A stretch of DNA of 64,000 nucleotides. Source: Porphyromonadaceae bacterium UBA2751. Its GTDB lineage: Bacteria > Bacteroidota > Bacteroidia > Bacteroidales > Muribaculaceae. The stretch is from assembly GCA_002353285.1 (NCBI GenBank), contig DEJJ01000034.1, positions 124,001 to 188,000 of the forward strand, read 5' to 3'. Under the pieces are notes generated by a model. It was not told the origin of the DNA. It was given only the letters and a program-made list of their open reading frames with translations, and made no database searches. This document shows, piece after piece, positions 49,279 through 57,917 of this stretch (position 1 is its first letter; every line of letters starts with the position of its first letter). Position numbers and translations under genes: made by a program.

Positions 49279-50448
49279 TCACTTTGCTGCATTCTTTATC
49301 GTGTTGATTATCAATGCAAAGTCCTCGTCGGTCACCATCGGGCCGCTTGGAAGACACAGACCGCAGTTGAAGAGCTTTTCGCTCACTCCGTTAACGTAGG
49401 CTGGAGCGCTGCGAAAGACGGGCTGCATGTGCATGGGTTTCCACAATGGGCGCGACTCGATGCCAGCCTGGTCAAGAATGATGCGCAACTGGTCGTAGTC
49501 GATGCCAAACTTGTCAGGGTCAACTGTGATGGTGTGCAGCCAGTAGTTTGGCTCCATGTAGTCCTCGGGAGCCACATGCAGTTCAATGCCATCGATGTCC
49601 TCGAATCCCTTGAGGTAGATATCGCGTGCACGCACGTGATGTGCGATGTGGTCATCTACGATAGTCATCTGTCCGCGGCCTATTCCTGCACAAATGTTCG
49701 ACATGCGATAGTTATAGCCAATGTGTTCATGCTGATAATAAGGGAATGGCTCACGCGCCTGGGTAGCATAGAAGAGGGTGCGTTTCTTAGCTTCGTCGTC
49801 GGGACAGATGAGCGCACCGCCGCCGCTTGTGGTAATCATCTTGTTGCCGTTGAACGACATCACGCCGTAGGCGCCAAAGGTGCCGCAGGCTTGACCGCGG
49901 TAGCACGAGCCGAAGGCCTCGGCTGCGTCTTCAAGAATAGGTATTTCATAGCGCCGTGCCACCTCCATTATCTTGTCGATATAGGCTGGCATGCCGTAGA
50001 GGTATACTGGGATGATTGCCTTGGGCTTGCGTCCGGTCTTGGCAATGCGGTCCTTGATGGCATCTTCAAGCAGATTAGGATCCATGTTCCACGTTCCTGG
50101 CTCGCTGTCGACGAATACTGGCGTCGCGCCTTGATACACAACAGGATTGGCACTTGCCGAGAATGTGAACGACTGGCATATCACCTCATCGCCAGGTTGC
50201 ACACCCAGGTTGACAAGGCCCAGATGCACGGCAGCTGTGCCCGCACTCAGTGCCACAACTCGCTTGTTGAGCGTTTTGCCACAATTATTGCGGTTGACAA
50301 AGTCTTCAAGGTCTTTCTCAAACCCATTGACGTTTGGTCCCAAAGGCACCACCCAGTTAGTGTCGAAAGCTTCCTTTATGAATTTCATCTCCTCTCCAGC
50401 CTCGCTCATGTGTGCCAGGCAGAGCAATATGCGTCTGTTGTTAGCCAT
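49279..50448 (-). CDS. DegT/DnrJ/EryC1/StrS-type PLP aminotransferase
   Basis: 389 residues, family length. PLP site features: ALSAGTAAVHLGL (68-80), EDAAEAFGS (173-181, binds the PLP ring), and VMSFNGNKMITTSGGGAL with the Schiff-base Lys203. The family transfers an amino group to keto-sugar nucleotides for lipopolysaccharide, capsule or glycan synthesis (LegC/PseC/ArnB-like). No sugar-modifying genes are adjacent, so the substrate remains open; it stands alone between tRNA-Ser and the desulfidase gene. Promoter TAATTTTG (50534-50541, minus strand) lies 86 bp upstream. Confidence 0.92.
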   Translation of the reverse strand: MANNRRILLCLAHMSEAGEEMKFIKEAFDTNWVVPLGPNVNGFEKDLEDFVNRNNCGKTLNKRVVALSAGTAAVHLGLVNLGVQPGDEVICQSFTFSASANPVVYQGATPVFVDSEPGTWNMDPNLLEDAIKDRIAKTGRKPKAIIPVYLYGMPAYIDKIMEVARRYEIPILEDAAEAFGSCYRGQACGTFGAYGVMSFNGNKMITTSGGGALICPDDEAKKRTLFYATQAREPFPYYQHEHIGYNYRMSNICAGIGRGQMTIVDDHIAHHVRARDIYLKGFEDIDGIELHVAPEDYMEPNYWLHTITVDPDKFGIDYDQLRIILDQAGIESRPLWKPMHMQPVFRSAPAYVNGVSEKLFNCGLCLPSGPMVTDEDFALIINTIKNAAK

Positions 50449-50533
50449 ACTTGTATGTTGTAAAGTAACGTGTTTTCAATAAATTATCCTTATTGGGAAG
50501 AACAGAACAGGTAACATCTATTTTCCCAAAACG

Positions 50534-50541
50534 CAAAATTA
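50534..50541 (-). promoter_or_regulatory. Promoter -7 element for the aminotransferase gene
   Basis: CAAAATTA on the plus strand is TAATTTTG on the minus strand. The 402-bp gap 50449-50850 holds this element, the plus-strand element at 50727 and otherwise no supported gene. Confidence 0.55.
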
Positions 50542-50726
50542 TAGATTTTTTTTCAATGTGTGATAGTTTTAACCAAGTTTTTGACATAACTACTGCTCAA
50601 TAGTATGCACAAAATCTGCTGCAATCGCATGACAACCCCAACCTCTGTAACCCATGCTCATCATCTCGATAAATGGCTTATGGCAATGTTTAACATCTAT
50701 TAAGATACAGAATGACAAAAAAACTT

Positions 50727-50734
50727 TAATTTTG
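50727..50734 (+). promoter_or_regulatory. Promoter -7 element for the desulfidase-family gene
   Basis: TAATTTTG about 117 bp before the ATG at 50851, leaving a moderately long leader. Confidence 0.45.
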
Positions 50735-50850
50735 TCAGTATAAAACTTTATCGACATCAGCAGGGTAGCAATGTCCAACCTGATGCCCTGAATAATACCA
50801 TTCAACACCTAATATTAATTAACTAACGAATTTACTGAATAACGACAATA

Positions 50851-52137
50851 ATGATTGAGAAGATAACAAGAGAAGGTATCATCAAGTTGATGAAGCGAGA
50901 AATAGTGCCTGCTGTGGGGTGCACCGAGCCCATGGCAGTGGCTTTGTGTGTGAGCCGAGCCACTGAGGCACTTGGCACCAAACCCAGCAAAATCACTGCT
51001 CTGTTGAGCGCTAACATCTTGAAGAATGCCATGGGCGTGGGAATTCCTGGCACTGGGATGATAGGCCTGCCCATTGCCATTGCCTTAGGAGCAATCACTG
51101 GCAAGAGTGATTATCAGCTCGAAGTGCTCAAGGACGTCACCCCCGATGACATTGAGCTGGGCAAGCAGTTCATTGCCGAGGACCGTATCAGCATCCAGCT
51201 CAAGCAAGGCATCACCGACAAGCTCTATATCGAAGTGATGTGTGAGGGCGGCGGCCACAGCTCAAGCGCAGTCATTCAAGGGGGGCACACACGCTTTGTG
51301 CGTGTGACTCGCGACGACGAGGTCCTGCTCGATGAGAAGGCTCACCAGGGCGAGGCCTGCGGCGATGACGACATCGCGCTTAACCTGCGCTTAGTCTACG
51401 ATTTTGCTATGGAAGCTCCACTCAATGAGATAAACTTCATCCTTGCCACGCGCGACTACAACATCAAGGCGGCTCAGGAGTCGCTCAAGGGCAACTATGG
51501 TCACTGCCTGGGCAAGACCATGGACAGACCGCTGAGTCACGGCATCTTTGGCAACACAATCTTCTCACGCATCCTGTCGAAGACGGCACTGGCATGTGAT
51601 GCACGAATGGGTGGTGCATTGATTCCAGTGATGAGTAATAGTGGTTCGGGCAACCAGGGCATCTGCGCCACTAATCCAGTTGCTGTTTATGCCATTGAGA
51701 ACGAGAACACCGAGGAGGAACTCATTCGTGCCCTAACGCTGAGCCACCTCACTGCCATCTACATCAAGCAGAGCTTGGGCAAGCTTAGTGCCCTGTGCGG
51801 CTGCGTGGTGGCATCGATTGGCAGCAGCTGTGGCATCACCTACCTGATGGGTGGTGACTACAGCCGCATCTGCTTCGCTGTGAAAAACATGATTGCCAAT
51901 CTCACCGGCATGATTTGCGACGGAGCCAAGCCCAGTTGCGCTTTGAAAATCTCATCGGGAGTGTCAACTGCACTGCTCAGTGCTGTGCTCGCCATGGAAG
52001 GCCGTCATGTGACAAGTGCCGAGGGCATTATCGACGACGATGTTGACCGCTCAATACGCAATCTCACCATTATTGGGGCCGATGCTATGTGTGCCACCGA
52101 TAGCATGGTGCTCGACATCATGACAGGCAAGAAGTGA
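50851..52137 (+). CDS. L-cysteine desulfidase / serine dehydratase alpha family (UPF0597)
   Basis: 428 residues, the length of the YhaM/CyuA family. Start VPAVGCTEPMAVALCVSRA holds the conserved GCTEP; three further cysteines are in SNSGSGNQGICATNPV, CGCVVASIGSSCGITYLMGG and MICDGAKPSCALK, and should bind an oxygen-sensitive [4Fe-4S] cluster. The enzymes degrade L-cysteine to pyruvate, ammonia and sulfide. E. coli has the same family next to a cysteine importer; here no transporter is adjacent. A strong terminator hairpin (52221-52256) follows 83 bp after the stop. Specificity between cysteine and serine cannot be decided by eye. Confidence 0.9.
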   Translation: MIEKITREGIIKLMKREIVPAVGCTEPMAVALCVSRATEALGTKPSKITALLSANILKNAMGVGIPGTGMIGLPIAIALGAITGKSDYQLEVLKDVTPDDIELGKQFIAEDRISIQLKQGITDKLYIEVMCEGGGHSSSAVIQGGHTRFVRVTRDDEVLLDEKAHQGEACGDDDIALNLRLVYDFAMEAPLNEINFILATRDYNIKAAQESLKGNYGHCLGKTMDRPLSHGIFGNTIFSRILSKTALACDARMGGALIPVMSNSGSGNQGICATNPVAVYAIENENTEEELIRALTLSHLTAIYIKQSLGKLSALCGCVVASIGSSCGITYLMGGDYSRICFAVKNMIANLTGMICDGAKPSCALKISSGVSTALLSAVLAMEGRHVTSAEGIIDDDVDRSIRNLTIIGADAMCATDSMVLDIMTGKK

Positions 52138-52220
52138 GACTGCCTGAAATGCTGAGAATGAGCAAGACCTAAACCTAAACAGTTGCAATTAATTAAGCAC
52201 ACATTAATATATAATATATA

Positions 52221-52256
52221 CAACAAGAGCCGCAAAGTGTGATGCGGCTCTTGTTG
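52221..52256 (+). terminator. Terminator hairpin after the desulfidase-family gene
   Basis: CAACAAGAGCCGCA (52221-52234) and TGCGGCTCTTGTTG (52243-52256) form a perfect 14-bp stem, followed by TCTAATAGTTCT. Confidence 0.8.
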
Positions 52257-52353
52257 TCTAATAGTTCTCCTCACCCATGAGGAGCGACCGTTCACAAATT
52301 ACAAATTTTCAAGTGTTTTTAGTTCAAATGTTGTGCGATTTAGAAAAAAGTTG

Positions 52354-52361
52354 TACCTTTG
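52354..52361 (+). promoter_or_regulatory. Promoter -7 element for L25 and leader
   Basis: TACCTTTG with TTG about 20 bp upstream. The leader of about 65 nt contains CTTTAAGCTCCC-GTGTGAT-GGGAAATTAAG, a possible stem that could serve autoregulation. Confidence 0.65.
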
Positions 52362-52434
52362 CCGCGCTTTAAGCTCCCGTGTGATGGGAAATTAAGCTCA
52401 ATAACTTAATTTTTAGTAACACAACTATTTAAAA

Positions 52435-53121
52435 ATGAAAACATTTCAATTGAATGCAGAGCCAAGAACTGATCTTGGCAAGAAGGCTGCCAAGGCGCTT
52501 CGCGCCAGCCAAAAGATTCCTTGCGTGCTTAATGGCGGCAAGATCGTAGAGTTGAAGGACGGTAAGTACGACGGCACTCTCGCTGCTGGCGAGAAGGTTG
52601 TTGAGATTGGTCGTGACGGCAAGGCCGTGATCACAACCGATTTCACCGTCAACATGGGCGACGTTCGCAAGCTCATCTACACCCCCGAGGTGTATGTGGT
52701 AGCTTTGAATCTCAACGGCGTTGAGAAGATGGCTGTCCTCAAGGACATCCAGTGGCACCCAATTAACGACAGCATCCTTCACCTCGACTTCCTCGAGGTT
52801 TCGACCGAGAAGCCTGTAACTGTGCCTGTACCTGTTAAGGTTGAGGGTCACGCAGTGGGTGTTAAGGCCGGTGGTAAGCTCTTCTTGAGCATGAAGAAGG
52901 TTAAGGTTAAAGGTATTTACACCGACATCCCCGAGCGCATCGTCGTTAACGTTGACAACGTGGCTATTGGTCACGCTATCAAGGTGGGTGACTTGAAGTT
53001 CGACAACTTCGAGCTTGCCAACGCTAAGGACCTCGTGATTGCTGGTGTTCGTGCCACTCGTGCTGCTGCCGCTGCTGCCGCCGAGGCTACTGAGGGTGAA
53101 GAAGGTGAAGCTGCTGAGTAA
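52435..53121 (+). CDS. rplY: 50S ribosomal protein L25 / general stress protein Ctc
   Basis: 228 residues, the long Ctc-type form. The N-terminal 5S rRNA-binding domain (1-95; FQLNAEPRTDLGKKAAKALR, PCVLNG) and the C-terminal TL5 beta domain (96-190; VPVPVKVEGHAVGVKAGGKL, LVIAGVRATR) are complete, ending in an Ala/Glu-rich tail. It binds 5S rRNA in the large subunit. It is the first gene after a TACCTTTG promoter and 70 bp upstream of pth, a common pairing of translation genes. Confidence 0.97.
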   Translation: MKTFQLNAEPRTDLGKKAAKALRASQKIPCVLNGGKIVELKDGKYDGTLAAGEKVVEIGRDGKAVITTDFTVNMGDVRKLIYTPEVYVVALNLNGVEKMAVLKDIQWHPINDSILHLDFLEVSTEKPVTVPVPVKVEGHAVGVKAGGKLFLSMKKVKVKGIYTDIPERIVVNVDNVAIGHAIKVGDLKFDNFELANAKDLVIAGVRATRAAAAAAAEATEGEEGEAAE

Positions 53122-53191
53122 TTTTCTCAAGCGCATTTTCTCTTCTAAATCATCAAGTGAAGCGACAATCACAGCAAGTGAACCTGAAACT

Positions 53192-53755
53192 ATGAAGTTT
53201 TTGATTGTTGGATTGGGTAACATTGGTGCAGAGTACCAGGGCACCCGTCACAACATAGGTTTTACAATATTGGATGCCCTTGCAGCGGCATCCAATGTTG
53301 TTTTCAAGTCGCAGCGTTACGGAGCTGTAGCCGAGATGCGACTCAAGAATCAGCGCCTCATGCTCTTGAAGCCATCAACCTACATGAACCTTAGCGGTGA
53401 GGCTGTGCGCTACTGGATGCAAAAGGAGAAAATCGAGCTCGACCACGTGCTTGTGGTGGTCGACGACCTGGCGTTGCCCTTTGGCACCATTAGACTTCGA
53501 GGCAAAGGGGCCGATGGTGGACACAACGGGCTCAAGAACATCAACGCCCTTGTGGGCTCACAAAACTATGCCCGACTGCGCTTTGGCATAGGGCATGACT
53601 TCCCCGAGGGCGCCCAGATTGACTATGTGCTTGGCCCTCTTTCCAGCGAGGAGCAGGCTCAACTGCCCGAGCGTGTGGGCAAGGCTGTCGATGCTATCAA
53701 GGCATTTTGCTTGAGTGGCATCAGCTTTGCCATGACTAATTATAACAACAAGTAA
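53192..53755 (+). CDS. pth: Peptidyl-tRNA hydrolase
   Basis: 187 residues from the ATG at 53192 (MKFLIVGLGNIGAEYQGTRH), the normal family start; the open frame runs further upstream into L25 but without homology. Catalytic features: RHNIGF (His20), VVVDDLALPFGTIRL (the Asp of the catalytic pair) and RGKGADGGHNGLKNI for tRNA binding, with Asn68 in TYMNLSG. It releases tRNA from peptidyl-tRNAs that drop off ribosomes. It lies 70 bp after L25 on the same strand, probably one operon, and ends just before a short-repeat block. Confidence 0.97.
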   Translation: MKFLIVGLGNIGAEYQGTRHNIGFTILDALAAASNVVFKSQRYGAVAEMRLKNQRLMLLKPSTYMNLSGEAVRYWMQKEKIELDHVLVVVDDLALPFGTIRLRGKGADGGHNGLKNINALVGSQNYARLRFGIGHDFPEGAQIDYVLGPLSSEEQAQLPERVGKAVDAIKAFCLSGISFAMTNYNNK

Positions 53756-53766
53756 TTCAAGTTAGT

Positions 53767-53858
53767 GTACAGTTGTGAGTTATCAGTTCTGAGTTGCCAT
53801 AACTCACAAACTCACAACTCACAACTCAGAATTGGCAACTCACAAACTCACAACTAAT
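53767..53858. repeat. AACTCACA-family short repeats between pth and the S4 gene
   Basis: GTTGTGAGTT and GTTCTGAGTT units on one side face ACTCACAAACTCACAACTCACAACTC on the other. The block ends immediately before the ATG of the S4-domain gene. It is the same family as 36240-36355. Confidence 0.85.
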
Positions 53859-54311
53859 ATGACTGAGATGCGCATCGACAAGTGGCTATGGGCCACGAGA
53901 GTGTTTAAGACCCGCTCACTGGCAACCGACCAGTGTAAGCTCGGGCGTGTCACCATTAAGGGGATGAACGTGAAACCGTCGCACAACGTGAAGGTGGGCG
54001 ACGTGATCGAGGTGCGCAAGCCACCAGTCACATTCACATTTGAGGTGGTGGGGCTGCTCAACAATCGAGTGGGAGCTAAACTCGTGCCTAACTATCTGAA
54101 AAACATTACCCCCGACGACCAGTATCGCATCCTTGAGATGGCACGCATTGGAGGCTTCGTCCGCCGCCAGAAGGGAATGGGACGTCCCACTAAGAAAGAG
54201 GGACGTGAGATGAAAGAATTTGCCGATGAGGTGTTCTTCGATTTCGACGACTTCGACGACGAGAACCCACTCTGGACCGAAGAAGACGAAGCGCGCCTCA
54301 ACAAGAAATAG
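53859..54311 (+). CDS. S4-domain RNA-binding protein (Hsp15-like)
   Basis: 150 residues from the ATG at 53859 (MTEMRIDKWLWATRVFKTRS), since upstream in-frame sequence is repeat DNA. The S4 domain (5-60; RIDKWLWATRVFKTRSLATD, GRVTIKGMNVKPSHNVKVGD) is like Hsp15, which in E. coli rescues stalled 50S subunits carrying nascent chains. The tail is basic (GMGRPTKKEGRE) and then strongly acidic (FFDFDDFDDENPLWTEEDE). The gene follows pth and L25 and fits a translation-quality group. Confidence 0.9.
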   Translation: MTEMRIDKWLWATRVFKTRSLATDQCKLGRVTIKGMNVKPSHNVKVGDVIEVRKPPVTFTFEVVGLLNNRVGAKLVPNYLKNITPDDQYRILEMARIGGFVRRQKGMGRPTKKEGREMKEFADEVFFDFDDFDDENPLWTEEDEARLNKK

Positions 54312-54329
54312 CACTAACCAGCTATAACT

Positions 54330-54412
54330 ATATAGATGAACTATAAAGAAGTCCGACATCAGGTCCGACCAGTCTGACCAGTCCGACCTCTCGCATCTGA
54401 AATCTGCCCTCA
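54330..54412. repeat. GACCAGTCC-type short repeats
   Basis: Between the S4 gene and the DUF4954 stop: GAAGTCCGACATCAGGTCCG, then ACCAGTCTGACCAGTCCGAC, a 9-bp unit (variants of GACCAGTCC/GTCCGACC) in about four copies. Confidence 0.7.
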
Positions 54413-54415
54413 GCC

Positions 54416-56273
54416 TTACATGTAGAGCTTCTGGTTCTCGAAGTCGACCTCGCTCTCGAGTTGAGTGACGAAGTCGTTGAGCACATCGGGTTCCACATCG
54501 CCAAGCCCATACTCGTTCTCGGCATCCTTGCGGATGAGCGAAATCCACTCGCGTCGTGCTGCCACGTAATCATTGTGAATGCGTTCAACTGCCTCGGCGT
54601 CAAGATTGTCAATGCCGTAGTAGTCAAGTATCATTCGGTAGGTCCACGACCATCGATACTCGTTGTAGTTGTTGTGAATGGAAACGAAGCGGTCGAGGAC
54701 TTCCTCAATCGACGAGAGCTTGCCGCTAATAACATCCTCAACCAAGCGGTTTTCCTCGCTCTCGGGCAATAGCATGCCCGAGAGGTCTATCCAGTTGCCC
54801 TCACCCACTTGCGATGATGGAACAACAGGGCGGTGACGCTTGAGAACAGCGCCCATATAGATGCGCAATGCCATGTCGTAATATTCAATTCCCCTGCGCA
54901 GCATGGGAGCCTTGATAACATACTCATGGTAGTTGTAGGTGCTCACATTATCGCCACTGGCGGCACGCAACTTTTCAAGTATCTCCTTGCCGCGCAGCAC
55001 CTCACTAATTGAGTATGGACTCAGCCAGTCGAAGTTGACGATGCTCTTGCGGTCGTGCACGCGACGCTTGTCGCGCTTGGGCCACTTGCGAATGTCGCGG
55101 TAAAGGCCCACTGTGGCGAAATTGCGCCCAGGCTTGATGTACATGGTGTCGCCATAGGCTATCAGGTAGGAGAATGGCAGGTCGCGAGTGTCGGGGTGAT
55201 ACATCAGTTTGCCAAACAGCACGCTGAAGGTGCCAATGTTGGCAGGCATGAGCAAGTAGGCTCCACTTGCCGTCTTGCTGCCTCGCTCCAGGATACCGTA
55301 GTGCATCGGGCCCATCTTGTAGGCGTGGTTGCTGAAGTTGGTGGCCGAGCCTGCGTTGTAGAACGAGAACTGGCCGCCAATGAGCAGCGAACTCTTGTGA
55401 TGACTCACTGTGAACGGGCCACAGAAGGCGGCGCATGCCTCGCCGTTCGACATGTAGCTGTTGGCAAAGAACACACTGCTTGCTGCTGTGAAGCCATTGC
55501 TCAGCTCGCATGCCTCACCCACCATGCAGTCAACAATCTTCACGCTGTTGATAATCTTCGACCCACCGCTTATGATAGAGTTCTCGCATATCACGCCAGT
55601 GCCTATGGTGATTGGATTCTCAACAGTGCTGCTGATAGTGCAGTCGCTCAGGCGCGACACGCCACTCATTTGGCATCCGTCGCCCACTACGGCATTGGTT
55701 ATCTCGTTGGTGTTGATAATCTTAACCTTGTTGCCAATAATGCTGCAATCTGGTCTGCGCTCGGCAATGTATTTCTCTACAAGTGGTGTCAGCGACTGCA
55801 TGAAAGCATGATTGCCATACTGCTTCACCATCAAGGCGGCAAGCTGGCTGTTAAGACCGTCGAAGAGAAGCAGGTTGCCATCGCCCACCTCGTTCAAGAC
55901 TGAGATGAGGCTGCCCTGCCCATAGGTCGCCCCTGGGCGTGTCTCGATTGTGCACACGTTGCTTATGTGGCATCCGTTGCCCACCACCACATTATTCATG
56001 TAGTTGCCCACATTCTCAATAAGGCAGCTGTCGCCTATGGTCACGTTGCGCAACGTGGCGTTGTTGATGCCGCAGCGTTTCACAAAGCCTTCACTCACCT
56101 CGATGCTGCCGCAGCATCCTCCCAGCTTTGCATAGCCATAGAAGGTGGTGCGGCGCACGCAGTGTGGGTCAAAGCCTCGGGCCACTTCCACCAGATTCCA
56201 GTCCTCGGCCTGACAGCCGTTTATAATTAATGTGTCTATTTCTTGTTGATTTAGCTTGCGATATTCCTTCATG
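54416..56273 (-). CDS. DUF4954 left-handed beta-helix protein
   Basis: 619 residues from the ATG at 56273 (MKEYRKLNQQEIDTLIINGC); ATGs at 56282 and 56305 are possible. Residues about 60-330 show hexapeptide-like repeats (NNATLRNVTIGDSCLIENVG, VVGNGCHISNVCTIETRPGA, VVGDGCQMSGVSRLSDCTIS), as in nucleotidyl- or acyltransferases with a beta-helix. A C-terminal half of helices follows without known motifs (ARREWISLIRKDAENEYGLG). DUF4954 is common in Bacteroidales; its role is unknown, a sugar-nucleotide-linked function being only a guess. Promoter TATTTTTG lies at 56303-56310 (minus strand). Confidence 0.85.
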
Positions 56274-56302
56274 TGTGTCATTTGTCTTGATTGTTTGCGG
56301 TG

Positions 56303-56310
56303 CAAAAATA
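56303..56310 (-). promoter_or_regulatory. Promoter -7 element for the DUF4954 gene
   Basis: CAAAAATA on the plus strand is TATTTTTG on the minus strand. Its position favours the start at 56273 or 56282. Confidence 0.55.
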
Positions 56311-56444
56311 GGCAATATTGCTCAACCCATCATCACATTAATGCCTCTTTAACCTTCATTGCGAATCATAACCATTTTTTTGAAAATTATTGAGCGTAAT
56401 GTTTTTATTGCAAGAAAGAGTGGCGCGATAACGAGAATTTTTAT

Positions 56445-56452
56445 TACTTTTG
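56445..56452 (+). promoter_or_regulatory. Promoter -7 element for cstA
   Basis: TACTTTTG lies 29 bp before the ATG at 56482. Confidence 0.6.
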
Positions 56453-56481
56453 TGGCGAAAATTTATTAAATTTATTGCATT

Positions 56482-57915
56482 ATGATTTCATTCCTTATTA
56501 GCATAGTTGCGCTGGTGCTCGGCTACCTGATTTATGGGCGAGTGGTGGAGCGCATCTTTGGCCCCGACACTCGTCTCACTCCTGCCATGGCTCACCCCGA
56601 TGGTGTCGACTACATTGCCATGCCCACCTGGAAAGTGTTTATGATTCAGTTCCTCAACATCGCTGGCAATGGACCCATCTTTGGTGCCATAATGGGTGCG
56701 TGGTTCGGACCGGCAAGCTTCCTGTGGATTGTGCTTGGATGCATCTTTGCCGGCTCAGTTCACGACTACCTCAGCGGCATGCTCTCGCTGCGCCACGATG
56801 GTGCTGGACTGCCCGAGCTTGTGGGCAAGTACATGGGCAATACCATGAAGATTATCATGCTGGTGTTCTCTATGTTGCTGCTGCTCATGGTGGGCGCGGT
56901 GTTCGTCTACAGCCCAGCGTCGATATTGGCAGGCTTGGGTGGCAGCGAGGTGCTGTGGTTCATTGTGATATTCATCTATTACATCATTGCCACGTTGCTT
57001 CCCATCGACAAGATTATAGGTAAGATTTATCCGCTGTTTGCCGTAGCATTGATTTTCATGGCAATAGGTCTGTTTGTGTGCCTGCTCATTAAGATGCCTC
57101 ACATCCCTGAGGTGTGGAACATTGGCAACATGGACTCGTGGATGAATGCTCAGGTCAGCGACGGGGTCGACTTATTAGGATTGAAAGACTATCTATCCAA
57201 GAACTCGCTATTCCCTGCCATGTTCATCACCATAGCCTGTGGCGCAATCAGTGGCTTCCATGCCACTCAGAGCCCACTGATGGCACGATGCCTCAAGAAC
57301 GAAAAGCTGGGACGACCTGTGTTTTATGGCTCGATGATAACTGAGGGCTTTGTGGCACTCGTGTGGGCTGCTGTGTCGTCGTGGTTCTTCTACAGCGGCG
57401 GCTGGAGAGATGTCCTTCCACAGGATGCTGTTAATGAGTTTTTGGCACAGGTCAACAATGCCGATGGCAAGACTCTAATTCAATATTTCAACGCTCCTGC
57501 TGTGGTCAAGCTCGTGTGCAGCAGTTGGCTGGGTGTTGCTGGTGGCATCCTGGCCATGCTGGGTGTGGTGGCAGCTCCCATCACAAGTGGCGACACGGCT
57601 TTGCGCAGTGCACGCCTTATTGTCGCCGATTTCCTGAAAGTTGACCAAAAGCCCATTATCAAGCGATTGATGATTGCTGTGCCCATATTTGTGGCTGTAT
57701 TGTTACTCTTGATTTGGCAACTGGCCAACCCCGACGGTTTCAACGTTCTGTGGCAGTACTTTGGATGGTCTAACCAAACCCTCTCGGTGTTCACCCTCTG
57801 GACTATTACCATCTATCTTTATAAAAAGAAGAAATGCTACTGGGTGACTCTCTTCCCCGCCATTTTCATGACGGCTGTGAGCATTTCGTTCATAATACAG
57901 CGCATCATCTTGTAA
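56482..57915 (+). CDS. cstA: Carbon starvation protein A family transporter
   Basis: 477 residues; E. coli CstA is about 700, so this is the short form usual in Bacteroidota. About 13-14 membrane spans. Family motifs: IAGNGPIFGAIMGAWFGP (about 54-71), DYLSGMLSLRHDGAGLPELV, FHATQSPLMARCLKNE, and GVVAAPITSGDTALRSARLI (near 365). The family imports pyruvate or peptides during nutrient limitation; the substrate here is unknown. The stop is 2 bp before the start of the UvrA-like gene, so the two are co-transcribed, an unexpected pair. Confidence 0.93.
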   Translation: MISFLISIVALVLGYLIYGRVVERIFGPDTRLTPAMAHPDGVDYIAMPTWKVFMIQFLNIAGNGPIFGAIMGAWFGPASFLWIVLGCIFAGSVHDYLSGMLSLRHDGAGLPELVGKYMGNTMKIIMLVFSMLLLLMVGAVFVYSPASILAGLGGSEVLWFIVIFIYYIIATLLPIDKIIGKIYPLFAVALIFMAIGLFVCLLIKMPHIPEVWNIGNMDSWMNAQVSDGVDLLGLKDYLSKNSLFPAMFITIACGAISGFHATQSPLMARCLKNEKLGRPVFYGSMITEGFVALVWAAVSSWFFYSGGWRDVLPQDAVNEFLAQVNNADGKTLIQYFNAPAVVKLVCSSWLGVAGGILAMLGVVAAPITSGDTALRSARLIVADFLKVDQKPIIKRLMIAVPIFVAVLLLLIWQLANPDGFNVLWQYFGWSNQTLSVFTLWTITIYLYKKKKCYWVTLFPAIFMTAVSISFIIQRIIL

Positions 57916-57917
57916 TA

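Noticed and set aside
50590..50808. A 72-codon minus-strand open frame in the gap upstream of the desulfidase gene.
   Set aside because: No recognisable motif, no promoter in position, and it overlaps the opposite-strand promoter at 50727. Kept as non-coding.
53039..53191. An upstream extension of pth overlapping the end of L25.
   Set aside because: The canonical MKFLIVGLGN start is at 53192; the extra residues do not resemble the family and lie within another gene.
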